Assembly (NCBI GenBank): GCA_002709085.1
Contig: PAPR01000026.1
Location: 1 to 63,978, forward strand
Direction: 5' to 3'
From: Pseudooceanicola sp.
GTDB lineage: Bacteria; Pseudomonadota; Alphaproteobacteria; Rhodobacterales; Rhodobacteraceae
DNA: 63,978 nucleotides
The position numbers and the translations under genes are program-made. Below the pieces are notes generated by a model that saw only the letters and a list, made by a program, of their open reading frames with translations, searched no databases and was not told the DNA's origin. This document shows, one piece after another, positions 1 through 9,268 of this stretch (its first letter is position 1; each line of letters starts with the position of its first letter).

Positions 1-570
1 CTCCGTGAACGCAATCCCCACTTCAGAATCCATCTCGCCCTCACAGGCAAGACCGACCGTTCACGCCTTCAGTTCCAAACGCGATTCCCCTGTCACCCAG
101 ATAAGGTGGCGGCAGCTCGGTGCTTAGGCGGCGCCCACTGAACCGAACCGGTTGGGCCACCCGTTGGAGAGTCCTAACCCCGGACTTTTCGTAACTCAGG
201 ATTATATCGCTTTGTTTGGTATGTGAATGTGCCAATATCGCTGGCACATCATCGATCGGGGCACATGGAACGCGAACATTGCCCAACTCGGCCTCCCGAT
301 ACACCGTCGGCTTGGCCGCGATGGCCTTACTCCCATGTTTTTGGTACCTCTGCGCGGTTCTTAACCCTACCGGCGTCGGTCGCGAATTATGGGCACGACC
401 CTTTCCGTTCTCCCTCATCTGATCGCCAATGCCCGGAGGTAGCAAGGGCCGCGCCGACTGTTGCCTCCGCTGACTGAGGCTGATGCCTTGCGAAGCGGCG
501 TTGAAACGGTGAAACTAACCAGGCGTCATACATTGGCGCGCCCCTTCCCAACCGGCGGAGCCTGACCGGC
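1..570. other. Intergenic or decayed stretch, no gene recognised
   Basis: No open frame here shows a family motif. The longest, on the minus strand at 41-445, has no recognisable domain and a scattered residue composition, so I do not call it. The sequence is less GC-rich in places than the genes that follow. It could be a decayed gene or the far end of a neighbouring unit outside the window. Confidence 0.4.
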
Positions 571-984
571 ATGAGCGACAGCCGACTGACTTTTAAGGAG
601 ATGTGCACCCGGTTCGACGTGACACCGCGCACATTGCGTTATTACGAATATATCGAGTTGCTGACCCCCGAGCGTCAGGGGCGGTCCCGATTTTACCGTT
701 CACGGGACCGCGCGAGAATGAAACTGATCCTGCGCGGGCGGAAATACGGCTTTTCACTCGAATCGATCCGTCAGTGGCTGGATATATATGACGAGCAGGG
801 CTCCGAGGCGCAGCGACAGCTTTGGATTGAAAACTCGGGGCTGCAACTGGCGGAGTTGCAGACGCAACGCGATCAGCTGGATGAGACGATTGCGGAGCTC
901 ACGAATCTGCGTCAACGCACCGCAGAATCGCTGGACGCCTACGGCGAGTCGACCGAGACGGTCCGCGACATCGTCGAGGACTGA
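571..984 (+). CDS. MerR family transcriptional regulator (first of a tandem pair)
   Basis: A 137-residue DNA-binding regulator. The N-terminal winged helix-turn-helix (about residues 5-72) carries the family signature VTPRTLRYYE followed by an RDRARMKLILRGRKYGFSL block typical of the MerR type near roseobacter acyl-CoA dehydrogenase genes. Residues about 85-130 are rich in Gln, Leu and Glu and should form the dimerising coiled coil. No Cys cluster is visible, so metal sensing is unlikely. It sits upstream of a second, closely similar MerR gene and a beta-oxidation cluster, which suggests control of acyl-CoA breakdown. Start ATG has a GGAG about 10 bases upstream. The inducer is unknown. Confidence 0.88.
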   Translation: MSDSRLTFKEMCTRFDVTPRTLRYYEYIELLTPERQGRSRFYRSRDRARMKLILRGRKYGFSLESIRQWLDIYDEQGSEAQRQLWIENSGLQLAELQTQRDQLDETIAELTNLRQRTAESLDAYGESTETVRDIVED

Positions 985-1101
985 TACCCGAATCACATCG
1001 CCACATCTGTCTGCCCCTGAGGGGCGGTACACCGGATGACCTGATGGCACCCGACGGGCTTTTCCGCATCCGCAGGGTCAGAATATGTCGCTGACTCCCA
1101 C

Positions 1102-1165
1102 TTAACGTTAACTGATCTTACGTCACCTACGAAATGACGCAGCGTATCGCTTACGTTAACGTCAA
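1102..1165. promoter_or_regulatory. Candidate MerR/LiuR-like operator region with GTTAAC-centred palindromes
   Basis: Upstream of the second MerR gene lie a perfect 10-base palindrome TTAACGTTAA (1102-1111) and a perfect ACGTTAACGT (1153-1162), the latter inside TTACGTTAACGTCAA. This resembles, from memory, the palindromes bound by LiuR-type MerR regulators of branched-chain and fatty acid catabolism. The position, 70-130 bases before the MerR start, fits autoregulation. Assignment to one regulator is inference. Confidence 0.5.
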
Positions 1166-1234
1166 CTTGCATTGTAAAGTGTAGGGGAATCTGGTTTTTG
1201 ACCTTCTGATCAAAAAATTTGAACGGAGTGAGTC

Positions 1235-1639
1235 ATGGAGACCGATAGACTGATGACGATCCGCGAAATGTGCGACGCCTATGAGGTGACGCCGCGCACC
1301 TTGCGGTTCTACGAAGCAAAGGAGTTGCTATTTCCGATCCGCGAAGGCCAGAAGCGGCTTTTCACCCGGCGCGACCGGGCCAGGTTGAAACTGATCATGC
1401 GCGGCAAGCGTTTTGGTTTCAGCCTTGAGGAAATCCGCCAGCTTCTCGACCTGTATGACATGGGCGACCAGCAGCACACGCAACTGGTCAAAACATATTC
1501 GGTCGCCGAGGATCGACTGGCGGACATGGAACAGCGCCGGGATGAGCTGGATGCAGCGATCCTGGATTTGAAGGAACAGATGGAGTGGGGCGCCAACATG
1601 ATCGCGTCTCTCTCTGCGGACAAGACCGCGGCCGAATAA
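1235..1639 (+). CDS. MerR family transcriptional regulator (second of the pair)
   Basis: A 134-residue regulator whose first 80 residues closely match the upstream MerR protein ([40 protein letters not shown]), so the pair looks like a tandem duplication. The C-terminal 50 residues form a likely coiled coil ([19 protein letters not shown]). Start ATG is preceded by CGGAG. The stop lies about 30 bases before the acyl-CoA dehydrogenase start, so co-transcription is likely, and the adjacent palindromes suggest it controls itself and the beta-oxidation genes. No effector-binding domain is visible, as in other short MerR proteins of this type. Confidence 0.9.
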   Translation: METDRLMTIREMCDAYEVTPRTLRFYEAKELLFPIREGQKRLFTRRDRARLKLIMRGKRFGFSLEEIRQLLDLYDMGDQQHTQLVKTYSVAEDRLADMEQRRDELDAAILDLKEQMEWGANMIASLSADKTAAE

Positions 1640-1668
1640 CCCGACCGCCGGAAATCAGGGAGAAAGCC

Positions 1669-3447
1669 ATGCCGACCTACACCGCCCCCGTCAAGGATAT
1701 GCAGTTCATCTTGCACGAGGTCCTCAAAGCCTCCGAACAGGATGTGCCCGGCTACGACGATCTGGACCGCGACTTCACCGCCGCGATCCTGGAAGAGGCC
1801 GGCAAGATCTCAACGGATGTCTTTGCCCCGCTGAACGCGATCGGCGATCAACAGGGCGTGCGTCTGGAAAACGGCGTCGTGCATACTCCCGACGGTTTCA
1901 AGGCAGCATTCGATCAGTTCCGCGAAGGTGGCTGGGCGGGTCTGGATTGCGATCCCGAATACGGTGGGCAGGGTCTGCCTCACGTTTTGTCGACGGCTAC
2001 GGGGGAAATCTTCTCGGCGGCGAACATGGCCTTCATGATGTATCCCGGCCTGACCCATGGTGCCTATTCCGCCATCCACGCCCATGGCAGCGACACGCAA
2101 AAGCAGACGTTCCTGCCCAAGATGGTGAGTTGCGAATGGACCGGCACCATGAACCTGACGGAGCCGCATTGCGGCACCGACCTCGGGCTGATGCGCTCCA
2201 AGGCCGAACCGCAGGACGATGGGTCTTACAAGATCACGGGCCAGAAGATCTTCATCTCGGCCGGCGATCACGACATGTCCGACAACGTCATCCATTTGGT
2301 GCTGGCCAAGATTCCCGGCGGCCCCGAGGGCATCAAGGGTGTGTCGCTGTTCATCGTGCCGAAGTTCATCGTCAAGGACGACGGCTCGCTCGGGGATCGC
2401 AATGCGCTCTCCGTCGGCAAGATCGAGGAAAAGCAGGGCATCCATGGCAACGCGACCTGCGTGATGGATTACGACGGCGCGACCGGCTACCTGCTGGGCG
2501 AAGAGCACAAGGGCATGCGCGCCATGTTCACCATGATGAACGAAGCGCGCCTCGGCGTCGGCATGCAGGGGCTGAGCCAGGCGGTCGTCGCTTATGAGAA
2601 CGCCGTCACCTATGCCAAGGACCGCCTGCAAGGGCGCGCCGTGACAGGTGCCAAAAACCCCGACGGCCCTGCCGATCCCCTGATCGTACATCCCGACATC
2701 CGCCGCTCTCTCATGGATCAGAAAAGCTTTGTGGAGGGCGCGCGCGCCTTTGGTCTCTGGTCCGCTTCGCTGATCGACCGGGCGCACCGCAACGACGACG
2801 CGGTCGCGGACGGCCTCGTGTCGCTGATGACCCCGGTGGTCAAAGGTTTCCTGACCGACCAAGGGTATGACATGACGGTACTGGCCCAGCAGATTTACGG
2901 CGGTCACGGTTATATCGAGGAATGGGGCATGTCGCAGTTCACTCGCGATGCCCGCATCACCATGATCTACGAGGGCGCGAACGGAGTGCAGGCGCTGGAC
3001 CTCGTGGGGCGCAAGCTCGCCGCAGGCGGCGGCAAACCCGAGATGGCCTTCTTTGAAGAGATCAAATCCTTCATCAAGGAGCATGGCGAGGACGAAGACC
3101 TCAAGTCCGGCTTTCTAGACCCGCTGAAGAACGCCTCAAAGCAATTGCAGGAAGCGGCGATGTTCTTCATGCAGAATGGCGTAAAAAACCCGAACGAGGC
3201 GCTTGCGGGCTCCTATGACTTCATGCACCTCTTCGGCCACGTCTGCCTGGGCTATATGTGGGCCCGCATGGCAGTTGCCGCGAAAAAGGCGTTGGCAGAC
3301 GGGGCTGGTGACACCGCGTTCTACGAAACCAAGCTGACGACGGGGCGCTACTACATGGCGCGCCGCCTGCCCGCCTGCGCCATGCATGTGGCACGCATCA
3401 CCTCGGGCGCGGACCCTGTCATGGCTCTGGACGAAGCGAACTTCTAA
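1669..3447 (+). CDS. Acyl-CoA dehydrogenase, DmdC/AcdC-like
   Basis: A 592-residue FAD-dependent acyl-CoA dehydrogenase that introduces the alpha-beta double bond in the first step of beta-oxidation. The length and the N-terminal [13 protein letters not shown] block match the long DmdC-type family (about 590 residues), which includes 3-methylmercaptopropionyl-CoA dehydrogenases. The middle domain has the [12 protein letters not shown] stretch, and [10 protein letters not shown] places the likely catalytic Glu at residue 435. I chose the ATG at 1669, after GGGAGAAAGCC, over an in-frame extension that overlaps the MerR gene. The substrate cannot be read from sequence. Neighbouring fadA and fadB point to general short or medium acyl-CoA breakdown rather than DMSP specifically. 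Confidence 0.9.
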   Translation: MPTYTAPVKDMQFILHEVLKASEQDVPGYDDLDRDFTAAILEEAGKISTDVFAPLNAIGDQQGVRLENGVVHTPDGFKAAFDQFREGGWAGLDCDPEYGGQGLPHVLSTATGEIFSAANMAFMMYPGLTHGAYSAIHAHGSDTQKQTFLPKMVSCEWTGTMNLTEPHCGTDLGLMRSKAEPQDDGSYKITGQKIFISAGDHDMSDNVIHLVLAKIPGGPEGIKGVSLFIVPKFIVKDDGSLGDRNALSVGKIEEKQGIHGNATCVMDYDGATGYLLGEEHKGMRAMFTMMNEARLGVGMQGLSQAVVAYENAVTYAKDRLQGRAVTGAKNPDGPADPLIVHPDIRRSLMDQKSFVEGARAFGLWSASLIDRAHRNDDAVADGLVSLMTPVVKGFLTDQGYDMTVLAQQIYGGHGYIEEWGMSQFTRDARITMIYEGANGVQALDLVGRKLAAGGGKPEMAFFEEIKSFIKEHGEDEDLKSGFLDPLKNASKQLQEAAMFFMQNGVKNPNEALAGSYDFMHLFGHVCLGYMWARMAVAAKKALADGAGDTAFYETKLTTGRYYMARRLPACAMHVARITSGADPVMALDEANF

Positions 3448-3608
3448 AGGTGCACCCGGCCGGGCCGCGCCGGCACGCGACGCCGCGTCAGATGTCGGGA
3501 CCGGACCCGGCGGCCGTGCAAGGGGTTGCACGGCCACCCCTCGCCCCCTCACATAGGGGACAAGACGTGGAGGGCCGGATATCGCAGGCCAACCAGAGTG
3601 GAGGAAAA

Positions 3609-3821
3609 ATGCCCAAACGATTCCGACTGACACGCCGCTTTCCGGTCGCGATGACAGAGGATGGCTACCGCCGCCTGAAACGCTTTTCTCAGGAGGCGGG
3701 GCTCGACGAAGGCGAAGCGCTGTCTTTCCTGTTCGAGAATTTCGACAGCGTGACGGATGAGGAAAATCTGACGCATCGTCTGCGTCTGTTCAATTCCGAA
3801 TTGGAGGCGCGCAAGCGGTAA
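3609..3821 (+). CDS. Small conserved-looking hypothetical protein
   Basis: A 70-residue basic/acidic protein with no Cys, no signal peptide and no membrane segment. It starts at an ATG with a strong GGAGG ribosome site 5 bases upstream; a longer in-frame extension to 3450 is GC-rich low-complexity sequence and is not supported. The middle (EDGYRRLKRFSQEAGLDEGEALSFLFENFDS, shown here only for orientation at residues about 18-48) looks helical, reminiscent of small ribbon-helix-helix or coiled proteins, but I do not recognise a family. It lies between the acyl-CoA dehydrogenase and GST genes on the same strand. Function unknown. Confidence 0.6.
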   Translation: MPKRFRLTRRFPVAMTEDGYRRLKRFSQEAGLDEGEALSFLFENFDSVTDEENLTHRLRLFNSELEARKR

Positions 3822-3830
3822 GGGCATGAC

Positions 3831-3901
3831 GCCTCCGGCGGGAGTATTTTCGACGAGATGAAGGGCGGGGGTTCTGCGGCTTCATCTCGTCAAAAATACT
3901 C
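3831..3901. repeat. Inverted pair of GCCTCCGGCGGG/TATTTT intergenic repeats
   Basis: Arms at 3842-3863 and 3880-3901 are 22-base inverted copies with 21 of 22 matching and a 16-base loop. The left arm is preceded at 3831 by GCCTCCGGCGGG. A related single copy occurs at 34642-34673. The hairpin could stop transcription between the small gene and the GST gene, but no T-run follows, so I call it a repeat rather than a terminator. Confidence 0.75.
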
Positions 3902-3954
3902 AAGATGTAGAGACGCCTCCGCTGCACAGACGGGGCGATGATGGGAGGACGAAC

Positions 3955-4590
3955 ATGATTCAGCTGCATTGTTTCGGCGAGAGCGGGAATGCCTACAAGG
4001 CCGCCCTGCCCCTGGCCCTTTCGGGACTCGACTGGGAGCCGGTGAAAGTAGACTTCTTCAACGGCGCGACGCGCACGCCGGATTATGCCGCGCTCAACAT
4101 CATGGGCGAGGCCCCGGTGTTGGTCGATGGCGACACGGTCCTGACCCAGTCCGGCGTGATCCAGATGTATATCAGCGAAAAGACCGGAAAATTCGGGGGC
4201 TCGACCCCGGCAGAGGTGCGCGAGGTCTTGCGCTGGGTCTTCTGGGACAACCACAAGATGTCGTCGCAATGCGGGATGCAGCGGTTCCTGATGAACTTCC
4301 TGCCCGAGGACAAGCGGCCCAAGGAGGTTATCGCCTTTAACGCCGGTCGCCTGACCGCTGCGTACAAGACGCTCAACACCGCGCTTGCCGGGCGCGACTG
4401 GCTGGTCGGGGACAGCGTGACCAACGCCGATTTCAGCTGCTGCGGCTACCTGTTTTACCCGGAACCCTTCGGCTTTGTCCGCGGGGACTGGCCCGAGATC
4501 GATCGCTGGCTTTCGAACATCGAAGCGCTGGACGGTTGGCAACATCCCTATGATCTGATGCCCGGTCGGCCCTCCGACCGCGGCCTTTAA
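3955..4590 (+). CDS. Glutathione S-transferase family protein
   Basis: A 211-residue cytosolic protein with an N-terminal thioredoxin-like GST domain (residues about 1-80, including the cis-Pro region GEAPVLVDGD and the glutathione gamma-Glu contact TQSGVI) and an all-helical C-terminal domain (about 90-205, with GRDWLVGDSVTNADFS, the N-capping motif). It likely conjugates or reduces an electrophile with glutathione. It sits 13 bases before the thiolase gene, so it is probably in the beta-oxidation operon, where it might handle reactive enoyl or thio intermediates; that role is inference. Start ATG has GGGAGG upstream. Confidence 0.87.
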   Translation: MIQLHCFGESGNAYKAALPLALSGLDWEPVKVDFFNGATRTPDYAALNIMGEAPVLVDGDTVLTQSGVIQMYISEKTGKFGGSTPAEVREVLRWVFWDNHKMSSQCGMQRFLMNFLPEDKRPKEVIAFNAGRLTAAYKTLNTALAGRDWLVGDSVTNADFSCCGYLFYPEPFGFVRGDWPEIDRWLSNIEALDGWQHPYDLMPGRPSDRGL

Positions 4591-4603
4591 CAAGGAGGCA
4601 CAC

Positions 4604-5815
4604 ATGTCAGAAGCCTATATCTACGACGCCCTGCGCAGCCCGCGCGGCAAGGGTCGCGCGGACGGATCGCTGCACGAGGTGACCTCGGTCGCGCTTGGCA
4701 AGCAGATGCTGAACGCGATCAAGGACCGCTCGGGTCTCGAAGGGCACGCGGTCGAGGATGTGATCTGGGGCAATGCCACGCAGGCCATGGAACAGGGTGG
4801 ATGCCTTGCGCGCACGACCGTGCTGGCCTCGGACCTAGATGAACGTATTCCGGGCCTCTCGATCAACCGGTTCTGCGCGAGCGGCATGGAGGCCGTGAAC
4901 CTCGCCGCCAACCAGGTGCGCGGCGGTGCGGGCGAGGCCTATATCGCCGGCGGTGTCGAGATGATGTCGCGCGTGCCCATGGGTTCGGACGGGGCGGCGG
5001 TCGCGGTGGACCCGACTGTCGCGCTCGACAGCTATTTCGTGCCGCAGGGCATCTCGGCCGATATAATCGCCACGGAATACGGGTTTTCGCGCGATGACGC
5101 CGACGCGCTCGCCGTCGCCAGCCAGAACCGCGCCGCCGAGGCCTGGGCCGACAAGCGGTTCGACAAATCCATCGTCACCATCAAGGACGTCAACGGCCTG
5201 ACCATTCTTGACCGTGACGAATACATGCGCCCCGGCACGGACATGCAATCGCTCGGCGGTCTCAAGCCCGCCTTCAAGGACATGGGCGAAACCATGCCCG
5301 GCTTTGATAACGTGGCCAAGCTGAAGTACCCGCACCTTGAGGCGATCAACCACATCCACCATGCCGGCAATTCTTCGGGCATCGTGGATGGCGCGGCGGC
5401 CGTGCTGATCGGCAACAAGGCATTCGGCGAGAAATACGGGCTGAAGCCGCGCGCGATCATCCGCGCCACCGCCAAGGTCGGCACCGATCCCACCATCATG
5501 CTGACCGGCCCGGTGCCGGCGACGCAGCGCATCCTTGAGCAATCCGGCATGTCGATCAGCGACATTGACCTGTTCGAGGTGAACGAGGCGTTTTCGGCGG
5601 TCGTGCTGCGTTTCATGCAGGCCTTCGATGTCGATCACGACAAGGTTAACGTCAACGGTGGCGCGATTGCCATGGGTCATCCGCTCGGCGCATCCGGCGC
5701 GATCATCATCGGCACGCTTCTGGACGAGATGGAGCGCCGGGGTCTCGGCACCGGCCTCGCCACGCTTTGCGTCGCCAGCGGCATGGGTGCCGCCACCATC
5801 ATCGAACGCGTGTAA
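4604..5815 (+). CDS. fadA: Acetyl-CoA C-acyltransferase (thiolase), FadA type
   Basis: A 403-residue degradative thiolase that cleaves 3-ketoacyl-CoA with CoA to give acetyl-CoA. The nucleophile Cys91 is in NRFCASGMEAV, the active-site His359 in AMGHPLGASGA, and the general-base Cys389 in LCVASGMGAA, all three in the expected order and spacing. A strong AAGGAGG ribosome site precedes the ATG. It lies 13 bases after the GST gene and 14 bases before fadB, as in a fadAB operon with reversed order. It probably forms the trifunctional complex with the FadB protein. Chain-length preference is not visible. Confidence 0.93.
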   Translation: MSEAYIYDALRSPRGKGRADGSLHEVTSVALGKQMLNAIKDRSGLEGHAVEDVIWGNATQAMEQGGCLARTTVLASDLDERIPGLSINRFCASGMEAVNLAANQVRGGAGEAYIAGGVEMMSRVPMGSDGAAVAVDPTVALDSYFVPQGISADIIATEYGFSRDDADALAVASQNRAAEAWADKRFDKSIVTIKDVNGLTILDRDEYMRPGTDMQSLGGLKPAFKDMGETMPGFDNVAKLKYPHLEAINHIHHAGNSSGIVDGAAAVLIGNKAFGEKYGLKPRAIIRATAKVGTDPTIMLTGPVPATQRILEQSGMSISDIDLFEVNEAFSAVVLRFMQAFDVDHDKVNVNGGAIAMGHPLGASGAIIIGTLLDEMERRGLGTGLATLCVASGMGAATIIERV

Positions 5816-5829
5816 GGGGAGCTTGAGAC

Positions 5830-8019
5830 ATGGCTGAATTCACGATGGAAACAGGCGCCGATGGCGTCGCGGTCATCACCTGGGATCTTCCCGGCAAATC
5901 GATGAACGTGCTGACCCTCGCGGGCGGCGCGGAACTGGATGCGCTGATTGACGAGGCCCTGGGCGACGAGGCAGTCAAAGGGATCGTCATCACCAGCGGC
6001 AAGGACAGCTTTGCCGGCGGGATGGACCTCAACGTGCTCGGCGCGATGAAGGAGAACGGCGTCGAGGCGGTCTTTGACGGCGTGATGGATCTGCATCGCC
6101 GGTTGCGCAAGATCGAGCTGGCCGGCATGGACCCCAAGACCAAGAAGGGCGGCAAGCCGATTGCCGCCGCCCTGCCCGGCACCGCCATGGGCATCGGACT
6201 GGAACTGCCTCTCGCCTGTCACCGCATCTTTGCCGCCGACAACCCCAAGGCCAAGATCGGCCTGCCGGAAATCATGGTCGGCATCTTCCCCGGCGGCGGT
6301 GGCACGACCCGTCTGGTGCGCAAGCTGGGCGTGATGGGGGCCTCGCAATACCTGCTGCAAGGCAAATCCGTCGACCCCAAGAAAGCAAAGGGCGCCGGGA
6401 TCATCGACGAGGTCGCCGCCGATCCTGTCGCCGCGGCGAAGGAATGGGTGCTGGGTGCCTCGGACACCGACATCGTCAAGCCCTGGGACGCCAAGGGCTA
6501 CAAGATGCCCGGTGGCGCGCCCTATCATCCGGCGGGGTTCCAGACCTTTGTCGGGGCCAACGCGATGGTCAACGGGCAAACCTGGGGTGCCTTCCCGGCG
6601 GCCAAGGCGTTGCTGTCGGCGGTCTACGAGGGCGCGATGGTGTCCTTTGACACCGCCCTCCGGATCGAGGCGCGCTGGTTCACCAATGTCATCATGAACC
6701 CCTCTTCGGGGGCGATGATCCGGTCGCTCTTCCTCAACAAGGAAGCGCTAGAAAAAGGCGCGAACCGGCCCGAAGCCCCTGATCAGACGGTCAAAAAGCT
6801 GGGCGTCATGGGCGCGGGCATGATGGGCGCGGGCATCGCGCTGGTCTCGGCCCAGGCCGGCATCGAGGTTGTGCTGATCGACCAGAAGCAGGAGAGCGCG
6901 GACAAGGGCAAGGCCTACGTCGAGAGCTACTTCGAAAAAGGCATCAAGCGCGGCAAATCCACCCCTGAAAAGGCCGCAAAGATCCTTTCACGCATCACCG
7001 CGACCACCGATTACGACGCCCTCAAAGGCGCCGACCTCATCATCGAGGCGGTGTTCGAGGATGTCGGCGTCAAGGCCGAGGTGACCAAGAACGTCGAGGC
7101 CGTGGTGCCGGAGGACTGCATCTTTGCCACCAACACCTCCACCCTGCCGATCAGCGACCTTGCCAAGGCCTCCAAACGGCCCGAGCAGTTCATCGGCATC
7201 CACTTCTTCTCTCCCGTCGAGAAGATGGCGCTGGTGGAGATCATTAAGGGCGAGAAGACCGGCGACCGTGCGGTTGCCAAATCGCTCGACTATGTGCGCC
7301 AGATCCGCAAGACGCCGATCGTGGTGAACGACGCGCGCTTCTTCTACGCCAACCGCTGCATCATCCCCTACCTCAACGAGGGCGCGCGGATGGTCGCCGA
7401 AGGGGTCGAGCCGGTGCTGGTCGACAATGCCGCGCGACTGCTGGGCATGCCCGTGGGTCCGCTGCAACTGATCGATGAGACCTCCATCGATCTGGCGGTC
7501 ACGATTGCCAAGGCCACGAAAGAGGCGCTCGGCGACAAGTATCCCAAGGATGCCAAGCCGGTGGATGACCTGATGTTCGCGCTCTACGACAAGGGGCGTC
7601 TTGGCCGCAAATCCAACGCCGGATTCTATGCCTACGACGAAAAGGGCAAACGTCAGGGTCTCTGGGAGGGGCTCGACGAGCTGACGCCGACGCTGGATGA
7701 GCAGCCCGAAGTGACCGAGGTGCAGCATCGTCTGATGTTCGCACAGGTGCTGGAGGCGGTCCGCGCGCTGGAGGAAGGCGTGCTGGAAGACATCCGCGAA
7801 GGCGATGTCGGCGCGATCCTCGGCTGGGGGTTTGCGCCCTGGTCCGGGGGGCCGTTCAGCTGGCTCGACATCCTCGGCGCACCCTATGCGGCGGACCGTT
7901 GCGACCAACTCGCCCAGCGCTACGGCGAACGATTCTCCTGCCCCGATTTGCTGCGTGAAATGGCGGACAAGGGGCAAACCTTCTATGGCCGCTTTGGTCA
8001 GGGCGCTGCGGCGGCCTGA
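5830..8019 (+). CDS. fadB: Fused enoyl-CoA hydratase / 3-hydroxyacyl-CoA dehydrogenase, FadB/FadJ type
   Basis: A 729-residue bifunctional beta-oxidation enzyme. Residues 1 to about 190 form the crotonase domain: DSFAGGMDLNVL and PEIMVGIFPGGGGTTRL carry the oxyanion and catalytic Glu regions. From about 325 the NAD-binding fold begins with GVMGAGMMGAGIA, followed by the dehydrogenase motif IHFFSPVEKM and the C-terminal helical domain to about 715. The order and length agree with FadJ-like alpha subunits. It would form the complex with the upstream thiolase. A rho-independent terminator follows 40 bases after the stop, closing the operon. Confidence 0.94.
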   Translation: MAEFTMETGADGVAVITWDLPGKSMNVLTLAGGAELDALIDEALGDEAVKGIVITSGKDSFAGGMDLNVLGAMKENGVEAVFDGVMDLHRRLRKIELAGMDPKTKKGGKPIAAALPGTAMGIGLELPLACHRIFAADNPKAKIGLPEIMVGIFPGGGGTTRLVRKLGVMGASQYLLQGKSVDPKKAKGAGIIDEVAADPVAAAKEWVLGASDTDIVKPWDAKGYKMPGGAPYHPAGFQTFVGANAMVNGQTWGAFPAAKALLSAVYEGAMVSFDTALRIEARWFTNVIMNPSSGAMIRSLFLNKEALEKGANRPEAPDQTVKKLGVMGAGMMGAGIALVSAQAGIEVVLIDQKQESADKGKAYVESYFEKGIKRGKSTPEKAAKILSRITATTDYDALKGADLIIEAVFEDVGVKAEVTKNVEAVVPEDCIFATNTSTLPISDLAKASKRPEQFIGIHFFSPVEKMALVEIIKGEKTGDRAVAKSLDYVRQIRKTPIVVNDARFFYANRCIIPYLNEGARMVAEGVEPVLVDNAARLLGMPVGPLQLIDETSIDLAVTIAKATKEALGDKYPKDAKPVDDLMFALYDKGRLGRKSNAGFYAYDEKGKRQGLWEGLDELTPTLDEQPEVTEVQHRLMFAQVLEAVRALEEGVLEDIREGDVGAILGWGFAPWSGGPFSWLDILGAPYAADRCDQLAQRYGERFSCPDLLREMADKGQTFYGRFGQGAAAA

Positions 8020-8058
8020 CAGTTTAGCTGTCAGTGCCTATGACGTAAATTAGTAAGG

Positions 8059-8084
8059 AACCGCGGCTCAGGTCGCGGTTTTTT
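8059..8084 (+). terminator. Rho-independent terminator after fadB
   Basis: Stem AACCGCG/CGCGGTT around an 8-base loop, running directly into a six-T tract. It ends the MerR-acyl-CoA dehydrogenase-fadA-fadB transcription unit. Confidence 0.85.
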
Positions 8085-8357
8085 ACTTTCTGGTCAATGC
8101 TATATGGAACGTTGCACGTTCTACCCTGCTTGCGCCTGCGCCACTGCGCCCGGTGCGCGCACTATGGGTCTGGGGCGCTGGCAATCCTGCATTGTGACAA
8201 GAGGTTGAGAACTCGGCAGTCATGTCCTTCAAATCACGAGGGCTGGAAACCAGATCTTACCTCTCTGCGCGAAGCTGGTGTCGGATCACCAAACCTGACG
8301 ACATCGCGACATCACCTATGAGCAGCAGCTAGACACTGACGTCACGCCCTACCGAAC
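8085..8357. other. Gap between two terminators, nothing recognised
   Basis: Between the fadB terminator and the Hint-gene terminator there is no supported gene. A short plus-strand frame (8097-8321) lacks a ribosome site and any domain. Two terminators face each other across this gap, as expected for convergent units. Confidence 0.5.
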
Positions 8358-8386
8358 AAAAAAAGACCACGGCGCGGGCCGTGGTC
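8358..8386 (-). terminator. Rho-independent terminator after the Hint gene
   Basis: Read on the minus strand, stem GACCACGGC/GCCGTGGTC with a 4-base loop runs into a seven-T tract at 8364-8358. It lies about 70 bases after the Hint-protein stop. Confidence 0.87.
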
Positions 8387-8456
8387 AAGGTTTGCATTCC
8401 AGAGCAGGAATGTCAGATATCTTACATTCTGGCGGATGCGGAAGACGGTCGCGAGG

Positions 8457-9110
8457 TCAGGCCGCTTGGGCAGATCCTCCGTCAAGCTCGTCGCGGATCG
8501 CAGCCACGAGGGCCGGGTCGGAATAGGATTTGATGGTGCGGTACTCATGATCGCTCGGCTGACGGGACAACATGCCTGCCAGATCAGTGCGCGAGGGGCA
8601 GATGCACATGGCACCGGAATTGGCAAAGACGACCTCGTCATTGTCAAACTCAAGGGTGATGACCATCGCCGGCTCGGTCGGGGCGACGCGGGTGATTCCA
8701 CAAATATCGTCAAGATCGCGGGCCTGCATCAGAACGAAAGGATCGCCCAGCTCGGCCTCTGCAACATCGCTTTCGATCAGGACAGCCTGATGCGGCAGCA
8801 GGATCATGTCCTGTGCGTTGTCGATCGCGCCGGCCGGAACAAACAGCGGATAGAGAGTGCGCGGGCATTCACCCTCAGCGATCCACATCGCTTCGCGGCG
8901 AACCGCGCGGACCTCTTGCAGCCCGTGATCAAAGGTGACGACACGATCACCGACCTCAATGGCCTCGATCCGCTGAAAGCCGCGGGCTGTCGCGACCTTG
9001 GTTCCCTCGATCAGACCGGAGCATGCGCCCATGACCGCCCCGTCAAATGCGCCCGAAGTTTCGGTCATCCGGCGGGCAACAAAGGCCCCTTTGGTGAAAG
9101 CGTTGGTCAT
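8457..9110 (-). CDS. Stand-alone Hint domain protein
   Basis: A 217-residue protein dominated by a Hedgehog/intein (Hint) fold of the type common in Rhodobacteraceae. Block A is GLIEGTKVATARGFQRIEAI with the following VGDRVVTFDHG (residues about 32-62), and block B is MILLPHQAVLI with His107. Active Hint domains begin with a nucleophilic Cys at the position taken here by Gly32; Cys30 is the nearest, two residues earlier. There is no signal peptide, no passenger domain and no calcium-binding repeat. It may be a relic or a binding version of the fold, or a piece once fused to a secreted protein. Role unknown. Confidence 0.8.
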   Translation of the reverse strand: MTNAFTKGAFVARRMTETSGAFDGAVMGACSGLIEGTKVATARGFQRIEAIEVGDRVVTFDHGLQEVRAVRREAMWIAEGECPRTLYPLFVPAGAIDNAQDMILLPHQAVLIESDVAEAELGDPFVLMQARDLDDICGITRVAPTEPAMVITLEFDNDEVVFANSGAMCICPSRTDLAGMLSRQPSDHEYRTIKSYSDPALVAAIRDELDGGSAQAA

Positions 9111-9268
9111 GTCCTATCTCCCGTCTGTAGGCATTTTGCCATTTCTTGACGAGATCCATTAAGCCGCTGCTTCCGGGCCAGATCGGGATGGAAATGGGGC
9201 AACTTTGAGAAATGCGGAGTATTTTGGGAACGGTTCGGGAAAATTGACCAGCATTGTCGCGCTCCCCG

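Noticed and set aside
41-445. 134-codon minus-strand frame at the left edge
   Set aside because: No motif, and odd residue composition; kept only as an unassigned region.
1810-3084. Long open frame on the minus strand under the acyl-CoA dehydrogenase
   Set aside because: It is a shadow of the real gene in a high-GC region and shows no family motif.
5644-5658. GTTAACGTCAAC inside fadA, like the MerR palindrome
   Set aside because: It encodes conserved thiolase residues and lies deep inside the gene, so it is likely chance.
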